Both the position numbers and the translations under genes were made by a program. From Mycobacterium sp. ACS4054 (GTDB lineage: Bacteria > Actinomycetota > Actinomycetes > Mycobacteriales > Mycobacteriaceae), in assembly GCF_001667275.1 (NCBI RefSeq), contig NZ_LZHV01000064.1:47745-111744 (forward strand): 64,000 bases of DNA, in the 5' to 3' direction. Below the pieces are notes generated by a model, which saw nothing but the letters and a program-made list of their open reading frames with translations, was not told the DNA's origin and did not search any database. Shown here one piece after another: positions 50,130 through 58,222 of this stretch. Position 1 is the first letter of the stretch, and each line of letters opens with the position of its first letter.

Positions 50130-50969
50130 ATGTGTCGCTGGGTTGGATACGTTGGCAGCCCGATCGCGCCCAGGGAGCTGCTACACGATCCACGGTGCTC
50201 GCTGATCGAGCAGAGCCGCAGGCAAGCGCCAAACATGGACATTCCCAACGGCGACGGGACGGGGCTGGGCTGGTATGAGCACCGCGCCGAACCGGCGCTG
50301 TTCCGCAGCGTCACCCCGGCGTGGGGCGACGAGAACCTCCTGGAACTGGCGACCGAGATCCGCACCCGCCTGTTTCTAGCTCATGTGCGCGCAGGAACCG
50401 GAACTCCCGTGCAACAGACCAACTGTCACCCGTTCCGTTACGGCAACTGGCTCTTCGTGCACAACGGGCATGTCGGCGGGTATTCGCGGCTGCGCCGGGA
50501 ACTGCTGTTCGCCGTCGACCCGGACCTGTTCGGAAACATAGCGGGATCCACCGATTCGGAGGTGATGTTCCACCTCGCGCTGACGTTCGGCCTCACCGAG
50601 GATCCGATCACCGGGATCGCTCGCATGGCGGGCTTCGTGGAGGCGGTCGCAGACGCGGCCGGCGTCGCCGAACCCGCGCTGCAGATGACGGTCGGGGTGA
50701 GCGACGGCGCGCGCCTGTACGCGGTCCGCTACGCCAGCGGGCCGGAGGTGAACACGCTGTTCGTCAACGAGGATCAGCAGTCGGTGCGCATGCTCTACCC
50801 GCAGGACGAGGGAGCGGGCCACTTCGGCGACGACGCGCGGGTGGTCGTCTCCGAACCGTTGACCACGTTGCCGGGCGCGTGGCGCGAGGTGCCGGCCGGA
50901 ACTGCACTCATCATCGGCGATGACATCGAGGAACGGCCCTTCCAACCCATCAGTCCGGCGGCTGCCTAA
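50130..50969 (+). CDS. Class II glutamine amidotransferase (YafJ/EgtC-like)
   Basis: A 279-residue Ntn-type amidotransferase or amidohydrolase. The nucleophile is Cys 2, exposed after removal of Met 1 (MCRWVGYVG). Other parts of the fold are DGTGLGWY, LAHVRAGTG, TNCHPFRYGNWLFVHNG and STDSEVMFHLAL. Relatives include EgtC of ergothioneine synthesis, which hydrolyses a gamma-glutamyl bond, and YafJ. No other ergothioneine genes are nearby, so this is a paralogue. It is coupled to the zinc metallopeptidase; ATG is preceded by GAGGAGAGG. Confidence 0.9.
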   Translation: MCRWVGYVGSPIAPRELLHDPRCSLIEQSRRQAPNMDIPNGDGTGLGWYEHRAEPALFRSVTPAWGDENLLELATEIRTRLFLAHVRAGTGTPVQQTNCHPFRYGNWLFVHNGHVGGYSRLRRELLFAVDPDLFGNIAGSTDSEVMFHLALTFGLTEDPITGIARMAGFVEAVADAAGVAEPALQMTVGVSDGARLYAVRYASGPEVNTLFVNEDQQSVRMLYPQDEGAGHFGDDARVVVSEPLTTLPGAWREVPAGTALIIGDDIEERPFQPISPAAA

Positions 50970-50984
50970 GCCGCTCCCGCCATT

Positions 50985-51818
50985 TCAGCGACCCGGGAGC
51001 CCGGACAGCAACCGCCGCGCCGCCTCGACGCACGGGCGGAGCCGATCGATCGGGCTGACCCCGGCCAACGCCAACGACCGTCGCGGCACCTCGATTTCGA
51101 TCACGACGTCGGCCGGTAACGCGGAGAGGATGTCCGCCAGAGGCAGCTCGCCCTCGCCGGGAACCATCCGCTCGAACATGGCTTCCTCCATGTAGTTTTC
51201 GATGCGCGGGCGCAGCGTGGTGTCGTTGAGTTGGGCGTACCCCACCTGGGCGGGGTCGAGGGCCCCCAGATCGGCCGCGGTGGAGCCCGAGCGCACGAGG
51301 TGCATGGTGTCGATAAGCAACCGGAAGTCCGGCCTACCGACATGCCGCAGTGCGGCCAGTCCCGTCGGCAGGTCGCCGACGGTCAGGCCGGGCACCGGTT
51401 CGACGAGCGTCTGGATGTTTCGTTGCGCGGCAAGCTCGGTCAGGGCGGCGAATTGGTCGAAACTGCGCGCAAGGTCCGGGTCGAGGCTGACCACATTGAT
51501 CCGCGGGACGCGCAGTTCGGCCAGTGCATCGAGATCGGTGCAGAACCCGCTCGCGTCGGCGCCGGGCAGCACGAGGAACCCGTCGCCGAGGGAGATGGTC
51601 ACGCCGCGGTCATTCATCGCCGACAGCAGGGCCGTCCGCAGGCCGACGTCGTCGGTGAGCGAGAAGCGGGGATAGCCCAGCGGCACCAACGGCATTCCTT
51701 GCAGTGCGGCGGAGACATGGCGGCAGCCCAGGTCCGCTGCCAGGTCCACCAATTCGACTGGGGGAAGCCCGAACACGCTGAGCATGCCGATGCCGAGCCG
51801 GTCGGTGCTCGCCGTCAT
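50985..51818 (-). CDS. Sugar-phosphate isomerase/epimerase-like TIM-barrel protein
   Basis: A 277-residue xylose-isomerase-like (AP_endonuc_2) TIM barrel. Metal-coordinating acids and histidines are seen in QTLVEPVPG, LLIDTMHLVR and GYAQLNDTT, with DVVIEIEVPRRS near the end. Family members isomerise or epimerise sugars, inositol derivatives or related polyols, and many are in catabolic operons. It converges with the amidotransferase gene and is 1 bp downstream of a lipoprotein gene on the same strand, so they are probably co-transcribed. The substrate is not identified. Confidence 0.85.
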   Translation of the reverse strand: MTASTDRLGIGMLSVFGLPPVELVDLAADLGCRHVSAALQGMPLVPLGYPRFSLTDDVGLRTALLSAMNDRGVTISLGDGFLVLPGADASGFCTDLDALAELRVPRINVVSLDPDLARSFDQFAALTELAAQRNIQTLVEPVPGLTVGDLPTGLAALRHVGRPDFRLLIDTMHLVRSGSTAADLGALDPAQVGYAQLNDTTLRPRIENYMEEAMFERMVPGEGELPLADILSALPADVVIEIEVPRRSLALAGVSPIDRLRPCVEAARRLLSGLPGR

Positions 51819-51819
51819 G

Positions 51820-52419
51820 TCAGGAGGGGCGCCCGGCCAGTTGGGCCAATTGCGCTGCGCCCTGCGCGGTTTGGGTTGTCAGCGCGATGCGCCCGGACGT
51901 CACTTGATCTTCGATGATCGGCGCCTCCAGAACGAGGTTGTCGCGGACGAAGGCCACGTGGTCCTGCAGGTGGGCGGCGGTGTATGCGGCCCACGCGGCC
52001 GCCGAGGGTGGGTCCAGGGTCAGGGTCACCTCGTAGAAATCTGCCGTCAGCGACTTTGGCGGGTCGACGTTTAGCAGCCCGAGCTGCATGGACTCCGGGC
52101 CCAGGTTGTACAGGGTGGTCCGGCCGATGTCGCAGGCGGTGAGCGCATCGGTCGGTGCCGCCGGTCGATTCGGGTCGGTGGCGGGGCATTTCTGCGGGCT
52201 GGCCGGCTGCGATTTGGTCACCGGGCGCACGGGCAGCGGCGCGATCTTCACGATCGGCGGGGGCGGTGCGCTTGTCGTGCGCGCCGTGGTGGCGGTGGTG
52301 CTCGACGTGGTGGGTGTGGCCTGGTGCCGCGCCGAGTGGCAGCCGCACACCAGCGCCGCGATCAGGCCGACGCATGCGAGCCAAGCGCCCGCATTGACAT
52401 CCGTTCGGCGTTGAACCAT
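51820..52419 (-). CDS. Lipoprotein with a SecD-P1-head-like domain
   Basis: A 199-residue probable lipoprotein. The N-terminal hydrophobic helix ends VCGC, a slightly atypical lipobox, followed by a Ser/Thr/Pro-rich linker (about 30-90). Residues 105-199 resemble the P1 head region of the protein-translocation subunit SecD: FYEVTLTLDPPSAAAWAAY, then AFVRDNLVLEAPII and a Gly-Gln-rich end. The transmembrane part of SecD is missing. It would be anchored outside the membrane. The start MVQRRTDVN (52419) is chosen over an earlier one because it is followed at once by the hydrophobic helix. Confidence 0.72.
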   Translation of the reverse strand: MVQRRTDVNAGAWLACVGLIAALVCGCHSARHQATPTTSSTTATTARTTSAPPPPIVKIAPLPVRPVTKSQPASPQKCPATDPNRPAAPTDALTACDIGRTTLYNLGPESMQLGLLNVDPPKSLTADFYEVTLTLDPPSAAAWAAYTAAHLQDHVAFVRDNLVLEAPIIEDQVTSGRIALTTQTAQGAAQLAQLAGRPS

Positions 52420-52504
52420 TCGGCCATTGTTCCAGTCATCGTCCCGCAGGCGGTTACGCCGCGCATGATTGGCGCGCGGCCGGCGCGTGGGTAGGCTGCG
52501 GCGG

Positions 52505-53290
52505 ATGGGAGCGCGCACCGGGTACCCGGCGGGGACGTTCAGCTGGGTCGATCTCGCTACCACCGACCCGGAGGCCGCCACAGCGTTCTATGGGACGCTC
52601 TTCAGCTGGACGCCGGACGAGCGGCGCATGGCGGACGGCCACGCGTACACGGTGTTGCGCCGCGAGCAGCAGGAAGTCGCCGGGCTCTATGCGCTCCCCG
52701 CGACCGACCCCGCCGGTGCGCAGCCACGCTGGAACTCGCACGTCTCGGTCGCCGACGTCGACGCGGCGGCCGCCCGCGCGCGTGCGCTGGGATGCGCGAT
52801 CCTCGCTGGGCCGCTGGATTTCGGAGACCGAGGCAGGTTGGTGGTCGTGCGCGATCCGTACGGGGCCGTCATCCACCTCTGTGAGCCGGGCCGCCACTTC
52901 GGCGCGACCCGTGTGAACGAGCCCGGATGCCTGACCTGGAATGAGCTTGCCACCCCGGACGTCGACGCCGCGATCGCCTTGTACTCCGGGCTTTTCGGCT
53001 GGCGCATCGAGTTCCTTGCCGGCATGCCCGTGCCCTACTGGGTGATCCGTGTGGGAGCGCGCGACAACGGCGGATTGCGCTCGCTGCCGGCTGCCGACGC
53101 CAGCGTGCCGTCGCGCTGGCTGCCCTACTTCGTCGTGGCCGACGTCGCCGAGGCCGGCGCCACCGCCGTCGCCAACGGGGGCGCGGTTATCGAGGGGCCG
53201 ACGGAGCAGCCGAAGGGTCGCTTCAGCGTCTTGCGCGACCCCCAGGGGGCGAGCTTCCTGGTCTTCGAGAGCGACAAGCTCGACCCGTGA
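52505..53290 (+). CDS. Two-domain glyoxalase/VOC protein
   Basis: A 261-residue tandem vicinal-oxygen-chelate protein, one domain per half: FSWVDLATTDPEAATAFYGTLF (about 10-125) and LTWNELATPDVDAAIALYSGLF (about 138-261). Each has the betaalphabetabetabeta pattern ending in RDPYGAVIHL and RDPQGASFLVF. The arrangement resembles mycobacterial glyoxalase-fold proteins of unclear role, and hydroxylases or metal-dependent lyases are possible. ATG 52505 was chosen, as an upstream TTG would put 12 basic residues before the fold. Its stop overlaps the GTG of the substrate-binding-type gene, so they are co-expressed. Confidence 0.87.
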   Translation: MGARTGYPAGTFSWVDLATTDPEAATAFYGTLFSWTPDERRMADGHAYTVLRREQQEVAGLYALPATDPAGAQPRWNSHVSVADVDAAAARARALGCAILAGPLDFGDRGRLVVVRDPYGAVIHLCEPGRHFGATRVNEPGCLTWNELATPDVDAAIALYSGLFGWRIEFLAGMPVPYWVIRVGARDNGGLRSLPAADASVPSRWLPYFVVADVAEAGATAVANGGAVIEGPTEQPKGRFSVLRDPQGASFLVFESDKLDP

Positions 53291-54183
53291 ATGGGGCGGA
53301 GCCGAACGTGATGCTGGCCGAGACGTTGGTGTTCGGCTCCGGTCCCGAATGCCCAAGCGAACTGCTCTGTCTGCCGCTGCTGCACGCACGGTATGGGCTC
53401 ACGTTCAAGGAGTTTCGTGTCACCGACGCTGGAGGGCCGCGCACCGTCGACGCGCTCGAAACGGGAGCGATTCAGGTTGGCGTGCTCTTCACGACCGATC
53501 CACGCCTCCTCGCCGGCGACTTCGTATTGCTCGAGGATGACCGGCACGCCCAGCCCGCCGAGAGCGTGACGCCGATCCTGCGCGACGAGTTGCGCGTGAC
53601 GTACGGCGCGCGCCTCGCCGCGACGATCGATGCCGTCAACGCCGAACTCACGACCGAGCGCCTCGCCGAGCTCAATCGCCGGGTCCTTCTCGGATCATCT
53701 CCCGCAGCGGCGGCGGCCGAATTCCTCTCCGAGCGCGGGCACGGCCGGGCGCCGCTCGTATCGCGGATAGACCGACCGGCGATCGTCCTCGGCTCGGCCA
53801 ACTTCGCCGAGAGCGTGACCGTGGCCGAGCTGTATGCCCGCGCGCTGGAGGGGGCCGGCTTCCCGGTCGAGCGGCGGCTCGGAATAGGTAACCGCGACAA
53901 ATACTTTCCGTTGCTCCGTGACGGCGCGGTGGGGCTCGTTCCTGAGTACGTGGGTAGTCTCCTCGCCTACCTGGACGGGGGCCGGGCCGGGATCTCCGAT
54001 CCCCATCAAGCGCATGCGGTGCTCGCGGACGCGCTGCAGAAAACGGGTCTCGTTGCGCTGCAGCCGGCCCGGGCCGAGAACAAGAACGGCATCGTGGTGA
54101 CCGCCGCGACCGCGGCGCGCTACGGGCTGAGGAGGGTCAGCGATCTCGGCCAGGCGATCGAGAGTGCGGACGGGAGCGGGTAG
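53287..54183 (+). CDS. Glycine-betaine-binding (OpuAC/ProX)-type protein, circularly permuted, no signal peptide
   Basis: A 298-residue protein whose two halves match the OpuAC periplasmic-binding domain in reversed order. Residues 13-150 read like the usual second half (LVFGSGPECPSELLCLPLL, VLFTTDPRLLAGDFVLLEDD, AVNAELTTERLAELNRRV). Residues 165-290 read like the usual first half (IVLGSANFAESVTVAELY, LGIGNRDKYFP, VPEYVGSLLAYLD, then ARYGLRRVSDL). There is no signal peptide or lipobox and no transporter genes nearby, so it would be cytosolic. It is coupled to the VOC gene by a GTGA overlap. It may bind a quaternary amine or be a permuted sensor domain. Confidence 0.8.
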   Translation: MNGAEPNVMLAETLVFGSGPECPSELLCLPLLHARYGLTFKEFRVTDAGGPRTVDALETGAIQVGVLFTTDPRLLAGDFVLLEDDRHAQPAESVTPILRDELRVTYGARLAATIDAVNAELTTERLAELNRRVLLGSSPAAAAAEFLSERGHGRAPLVSRIDRPAIVLGSANFAESVTVAELYARALEGAGFPVERRLGIGNRDKYFPLLRDGAVGLVPEYVGSLLAYLDGGRAGISDPHQAHAVLADALQKTGLVALQPARAENKNGIVVTAATAARYGLRRVSDLGQAIESADGSG

Positions 54184-54207
54184 CCGGTTCGCCCGCACCT
54201 TTGCCGA

Positions 54208-54224
54208 CACTACAAATATAGAGT
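54208..54224. promoter_or_regulatory. tetR promoter dyad, copy 1
   Basis: CACTACAAATATAGAGT lies 20-36 bp before the tetR ATG. It matches 54995-55011 at 13 of 17 positions (shared CxCTAC and ATAGAGT). The dyad is CACTA-N6-TAGAG, 4 of 5 arm bases. The -10-like TATAGA lies within it. A TetR operator for autorepression is the likely reading. Confidence 0.55.
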
Positions 54225-54243
54225 AGCCTGGCGCACCAAGACC

Positions 54244-54930
54244 ATGGACAAACGCCGTAAGCCCAATCCCGGGGAGCGCCGCCGCGACTTATGCGACGCG
54301 GCGATTCAGTTGCTGGCCGACGACGGGGCCAAGGGCTTGAGTCATCTCAAGGTCGATCGCAAGGCCGGCGTGCCCGACGGCACCACGTCGTTCTACTTTC
54401 GCACCCGCTCCGCGTTGCTGCGCGCCGTGGCCGAGCGGCTGGCCGAGCTCGACCTAGCCGACCTGAAGTCCGTCGCCGACGACTCCGACGGTCGCGGCAA
54501 CAACCCCTCGCCCTCGCGGCTGTCCCAGGTGGTCATTCGATCCGGCAACGAGCCGCAGTTGTTTCGGACCAAGGCCCGCTACGAGCTCACCATGCAGGCC
54601 GCCCGCGACCCGTCGCTGGCCGCGATCCTGCAACGGGCCACCGACGAATTCACCAAGCTGCACCGCGAGATTCTGGTCCAGCTGATGCCGCACGGCGCGG
54701 ACATGGACCCCGCCGTCATCGAGGACCTGAGCAACGTGACGCTGACGTTCATCAACGGCCTTCTGGTGCGCTACGCGCACGGCGACCGGGTCGTCGACAG
54801 TCCCGAGCAACTCGACGGGATCCTGTCGGCCATCGCGGCCGGCATTCTTGGAAGTTCCCACCGCGGCCGGCTGACCGGCGCGGAGGGGCAGCGCCCCGCC
54901 GGCGAGCGCCGGGCCACGGCGCTCGGATGA
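54244..54930 (+). CDS. TetR-family transcriptional repressor
   Basis: A 228-residue TetR regulator. The N-terminal helix-turn-helix is at about residues 12-58: RRRDLCDAAIQLLADDGAKG, with the recognition segment VDRKAGVPDGTTSFYFRTRSALL, where the usual Tyr-Tyr-Phe turn appears as FYF. The remaining helical bundle would bind a ligand. A matching dyad lies at its promoter and another 65-80 bp after its stop, upstream of the P450 operon, so it likely represses both. The ligand is probably a substrate or CoA ester of that operon. Confidence 0.9.
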   Translation: MDKRRKPNPGERRRDLCDAAIQLLADDGAKGLSHLKVDRKAGVPDGTTSFYFRTRSALLRAVAERLAELDLADLKSVADDSDGRGNNPSPSRLSQVVIRSGNEPQLFRTKARYELTMQAARDPSLAAILQRATDEFTKLHREILVQLMPHGADMDPAVIEDLSNVTLTFINGLLVRYAHGDRVVDSPEQLDGILSAIAAGILGSSHRGRLTGAEGQRPAGERRATALG

Positions 54931-54994
54931 CCGCGCCTGGATCGACGGCGAGCCACGCGGCATGGGGTCTTGCCAGACCATTCCCCGTGTGGTT

Positions 54995-55011
54995 CTCTAC
55001 GAGAATAGAGT
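54995..55011. promoter_or_regulatory. P450 operon dyad, copy 2
   Basis: CTCTACGAGAATAGAGT matches the tetR site at 13 of 17 positions; here the dyad CTCTA-N6-TAGAG is perfect. An overlapping inverted repeat TTCTC-TAC-GAGAA lies at 54993-55005. TAGAGT (55006-55011) could be a -10. The site is 149-165 bp upstream of the P450 GTG. Confidence 0.55.
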
Positions 55012-55066
55012 TAGGCCACACTACGGGCCAATTTCAGCCCAGCCCGTGCACATGTCATATAGCGAT

Positions 55067-55092
55067 GCAATTAAGCGGAGTGTATAAATTGC
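55067..55092. promoter_or_regulatory. Second possible promoter with inverted repeat GCAATT/AATTGC
   Basis: Perfect 6-bp arms at 55067-55072 and 55087-55092, 14 bp apart, bracket an AT-rich stretch that includes TATAAA (55083-55088). TATAAA would be a good -10 for a start about 65 nt before the P450 GTG. I see no clear -35. Confidence 0.35.
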
Positions 55093-55159
55093 CCGACCCG
55101 GATCCGGTGCTGCCAGGCGGTGGGGATGTCCGGTAATCGGCAGCCCTAGGAGGGATTTC

Positions 55160-56362
55160 GTGACGACGAGCACCGACAGCCACGTGCGATTCGATCCGTA
55201 CGACGTCGAGCTGATTGCCGACCCGTATCCCATGTTCAAGCGCCTGCGTGACGAGGCGCCGCTGTATTACAACTCCGAATACGATTTCTACGCGCTGAGT
55301 CGATATGCGGATGTGAACAAGGCAATCATCGACCACGCCACTTACAGCTCTGCGCGGGGCGTGATCATGGAACTGATCAAGGCCAACCTCGAAATCCCTT
55401 CGGGCATGCTGATCTTCGAAGACCCGCCGATCCACGACGTGCACCGCAAGCTGCTGTCGCGCATGTTCACCCCCCGCAAGATCGCCGCGTTGGAGCCGAT
55501 GATTCGCGAGTTCTGCGCGCAATCGTTGGATCCACTGGTGGGGTCGGGGCGGTTCGACTTCGTCACCGACCTGGGTGCGATCATGCCGATGAAGGTCATC
55601 AGCGCCCTCCTCGGCATCCCCGAAGAGGATCAGGAATACATCCGCGACCGCGGCAACGCTCAGTTGCGCACCGAGCCCGGTAAGCCGATGAGTGCCGCCG
55701 AACACGGCCTGTCCGTGGGCGAGCAGTTCGAGGCCTACATCGACTGGCGCGCCAACAATCCGTCCGACGACATCATGACGGAGCTGCTAAACGTCGAGTT
55801 CGTCGACGAGACCGGCACCACGCGGCGGCTGAGGCGCGAGGAGATCCTGGTGTACCTCAACGTGGTGGCGGGGGCGGGAAACGAGACGACCACGCGTCTG
55901 ATCGGTTGGGCGGGCAAGGTTCTCGCCGAACATCCCGATCAGCGTCGTGAACTCGTCGAGAACCCCGCACTCATCCCGCAGGCCATCGAGGAGCTGCTGC
56001 GCTTCGAGCCGCCCGCACCGCACATGGCACGCTATGTCACCCGCGACGTCAGCATCTACGACCAGACGGTGCCGGAGGGCAGCGTCATGCTGATGCTGCT
56101 CGGGGCGGCCTGCCGGGACGAGCGGCAGTTCGGCCCCGACGCAGGCGAATTCAACATTCACCGCCCGGCCCGGCCGCACCTCACGTTCAGCGTCGGCGCC
56201 CACTTCTGCTTGGGCTCGGCGCTGGCCCGGCTGGAAGGGCGCGTCGCGCTCGAGGAAATCCTGAAGCGCTTCCCGGAGTGGGAGCCCGATTTGGCGAACG
56301 CGAAGCTCAGCCCGACGTCGTCGGTGCGGGGCTGGGAAACCCTGCCCACCGTGGTGCCCTGA
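55160..56362 (+). CDS. Cytochrome P450
   Basis: A 400-residue soluble P450. The I helix has VAGAGNETTTRLIGW with the O2-activating acid-alcohol pair replaced by Asn-Glu-Thr-Thr, the K helix has ELLRFEP (ExxR), and the haem-binding loop FSVGAHFCLGSALA has the axial Cys at about 350. It needs a ferredoxin and reductase from elsewhere; none is encoded here. GTG start with AGGAGGG 5 nt upstream. It heads the operon with a mycofactocin SDR, whose start overlaps its stop, so it likely hydroxylates a compound that the SDR then oxidises. The family number is not assignable by eye. Confidence 0.93.
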   Translation: MTTSTDSHVRFDPYDVELIADPYPMFKRLRDEAPLYYNSEYDFYALSRYADVNKAIIDHATYSSARGVIMELIKANLEIPSGMLIFEDPPIHDVHRKLLSRMFTPRKIAALEPMIREFCAQSLDPLVGSGRFDFVTDLGAIMPMKVISALLGIPEEDQEYIRDRGNAQLRTEPGKPMSAAEHGLSVGEQFEAYIDWRANNPSDDIMTELLNVEFVDETGTTRRLRREEILVYLNVVAGAGNETTTRLIGWAGKVLAEHPDQRRELVENPALIPQAIEELLRFEPPAPHMARYVTRDVSIYDQTVPEGSVMLMLLGAACRDERQFGPDAGEFNIHRPARPHLTFSVGAHFCLGSALARLEGRVALEEILKRFPEWEPDLANAKLSPTSSVRGWETLPTVVP

Positions 56363-57210
56363 TGACGGGTCGCGTCCAGGGCCGGGTAGAGGGAAAAGTC
56401 GCGTTCGTCAGCGGCGCCGCCCGCGGTCAGGGCCGCAGCCACGCGGTGCGCTTGGCGCAGGAGGGCGCCGACATCATCGCGATCGATGTCTGCGGCCCGA
56501 TCGAGAACCTGGCCTATCCGCATTCGACACCCGAGGACCTGGCCGAGACGGCCGACTTGGTGAAGGCCCAGAACCGGCGCATCGTCACCGCGCAGGTCGA
56601 CGTCCGCGACTACGAGGCGCTGAAATCGGCGGTGGACGCGGGTGTCGAACAGCTCGGGCGCCTCGACATCATCGTCGCGAACGCCGGCGTGGGGACCGAT
56701 GGCAGGAAGCTGCACAAGATCCGCGAGAACGTCTGGCAGGACATGATCGACATCAACCTGACCGGCGTTTGGCACACGGTCAAAGCGGGTGTACCGCACA
56801 TCCTTTCGGGCGGCCGCGGCGGATCGATCGTGCTCACCAGCTCGGTCGGTGGGCGCAAGGCGTACCCGAACACCGGCCATTACGTCGCGGCCAAGCACGG
56901 CGTGATCGGCCTGATGCGCGCCTTCGCCGTCGAACTGGGCCAGCACATGATCCGGGTCAACTCGGTGCTGCCCACCCAGGTCAGCACCACGATGGTGATG
57001 AACGACAACACGTTCCGGCTCTTCCGTCCGGACCTGGAAAACCCTGGGCCGGAGGACTTCGCCCCCATCTCCCAGATGATGCACACGCTGCCCGTGCCCT
57101 GGGTGGAACCCGCGGACATCAGCAACGCGGTGTTGTTCTTCGCCTCTGACGAATCGCGTTATGTCACTGGCGTTTCGCTTCCCGTCGACGCGGGCAGCTT
57201 GCTCAAATAG
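56362..57210 (+). CDS. Mycofactocin-type short-chain dehydrogenase/reductase
   Basis: A 282-residue SDR with the strong mycofactocin-subfamily N-terminus GRVEGKVAFVSGAARGQGRS, NAG, a Ser in VLTSSVGG and the YVAAKH active-site region, and the NLTGVWHTVKAGVPH segment also seen in the SDR at 3674. Enzymes of this subfamily retain NAD and use mycofactocin as electron acceptor. It starts in the last base of the P450 stop, a tight coupling, which suggests that the P450 product, an alcohol, is its substrate. Confidence 0.92.
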   Translation: MTGRVQGRVEGKVAFVSGAARGQGRSHAVRLAQEGADIIAIDVCGPIENLAYPHSTPEDLAETADLVKAQNRRIVTAQVDVRDYEALKSAVDAGVEQLGRLDIIVANAGVGTDGRKLHKIRENVWQDMIDINLTGVWHTVKAGVPHILSGGRGGSIVLTSSVGGRKAYPNTGHYVAAKHGVIGLMRAFAVELGQHMIRVNSVLPTQVSTTMVMNDNTFRLFRPDLENPGPEDFAPISQMMHTLPVPWVEPADISNAVLFFASDESRYVTGVSLPVDAGSLLK

Positions 57211-57234
57211 GCGCCAATTCAAGAGGAGAAGACG

Positions 57235-58203
57235 ATGCCCGAATACGACTACGAAGAACTGAAAAAGGAAGCCGAGCAGTACATCAAGTTCGAGAAGGAC
57301 AAGAAGAACCGGATCGCCTACATCACGTTCGATCGTCCCGACGCGCAGAACGCCACCACCCTGGGCATGCGGCAGAACTATGCCGACCTGATCCACAAGT
57401 GCAACGTCGACGACGACGTGAAGGTCGTCGTGATCCGCGGCGAGGGCGAGGATTTCGGCAGCGGCGGGGACCTGCCCGAACAGCGGCCGATGCTGGAGAA
57501 CCCGGGCCTGTCGCTGCTGCACGAGCTCGCGATCAACGACGACGACGTGAAGTACCCGCCCGGCGGATCGTATCGCTACCTGTCGACCGTCACCGACTTC
57601 TACGCCAAGGCCCGCGCGGGTAACCGGCCGCTGCAGGAGTTGCGCAAGATCAGCATAATCGAGGCCAAGGGCTACTGCTATGGCTGGCACTTCTACCAGG
57701 CGGGCGACGCCGACCTGGTGATCGCCAGCGACGACGCCCTGTTCGGGCACCCGGCCTTCCGTTACGTGGGCTGGGGCCCGCGGCTGTGGTGGTGGGCCGA
57801 GACGATGGGCCTGCGCAAGTTCTCCGAAATGCTGTTCACCGGGCGCCCATTCAGCGCCAAGGAGATGTACGACTGCGGCTTCGTCAACAGCGTGGTGCCG
57901 CGGGAGAAGCTGGAGGCCGAGACGGAGAAATACGCGCTGGCGTGCTCGCGCTCCCGCCCGACCGACACCGTCGCGGTCCAGAAGACCTTCCTGGAGCTCT
58001 ACAAACAGCACAAGGGCGAATACTTCGGCAGCCTGCTGACCGGCATGGTCGAGGGCATGCTGCCGCTGATCACCAACGACGCGCAAGAGGTCGACCTGAC
58101 CGAGGGCACCTTCGAAAAGGGCCTGAACAACGTCGTTAAGGACAACGACCTGAACTTCCCGCCGGAGTGGCGCCTGAGCCGCTCGGGACGCGCCAAGCCC
58201 TGA
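57235..58203 (+). CDS. Crotonase-family enoyl-CoA hydratase/isomerase-like protein
   Basis: A 322-residue crotonase. The oxyanion-forming motifs are FDRPDAQNATTLG and GEGEDFGSGGDLPEQ, the second with an extra acidic stretch. The usual active-site Glu region is KGYCYGWHFYQAGDADLVIAS, where the substrate-facing residues look altered, so hydratase activity is not certain. It is longer than typical (about 260) because of an insert (about 95-140) and a C-terminal helix. AGGAGAAG precedes the ATG. It may work on the CoA ester made by the following CoA transferase. Confidence 0.88.
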   Translation: MPEYDYEELKKEAEQYIKFEKDKKNRIAYITFDRPDAQNATTLGMRQNYADLIHKCNVDDDVKVVVIRGEGEDFGSGGDLPEQRPMLENPGLSLLHELAINDDDVKYPPGGSYRYLSTVTDFYAKARAGNRPLQELRKISIIEAKGYCYGWHFYQAGDADLVIASDDALFGHPAFRYVGWGPRLWWWAETMGLRKFSEMLFTGRPFSAKEMYDCGFVNSVVPREKLEAETEKYALACSRSRPTDTVAVQKTFLELYKQHKGEYFGSLLTGMVEGMLPLITNDAQEVDLTEGTFEKGLNNVVKDNDLNFPPEWRLSRSGRAKP

Positions 58204-58222
58204 CCGCCGTGGGAGAGCTCGC

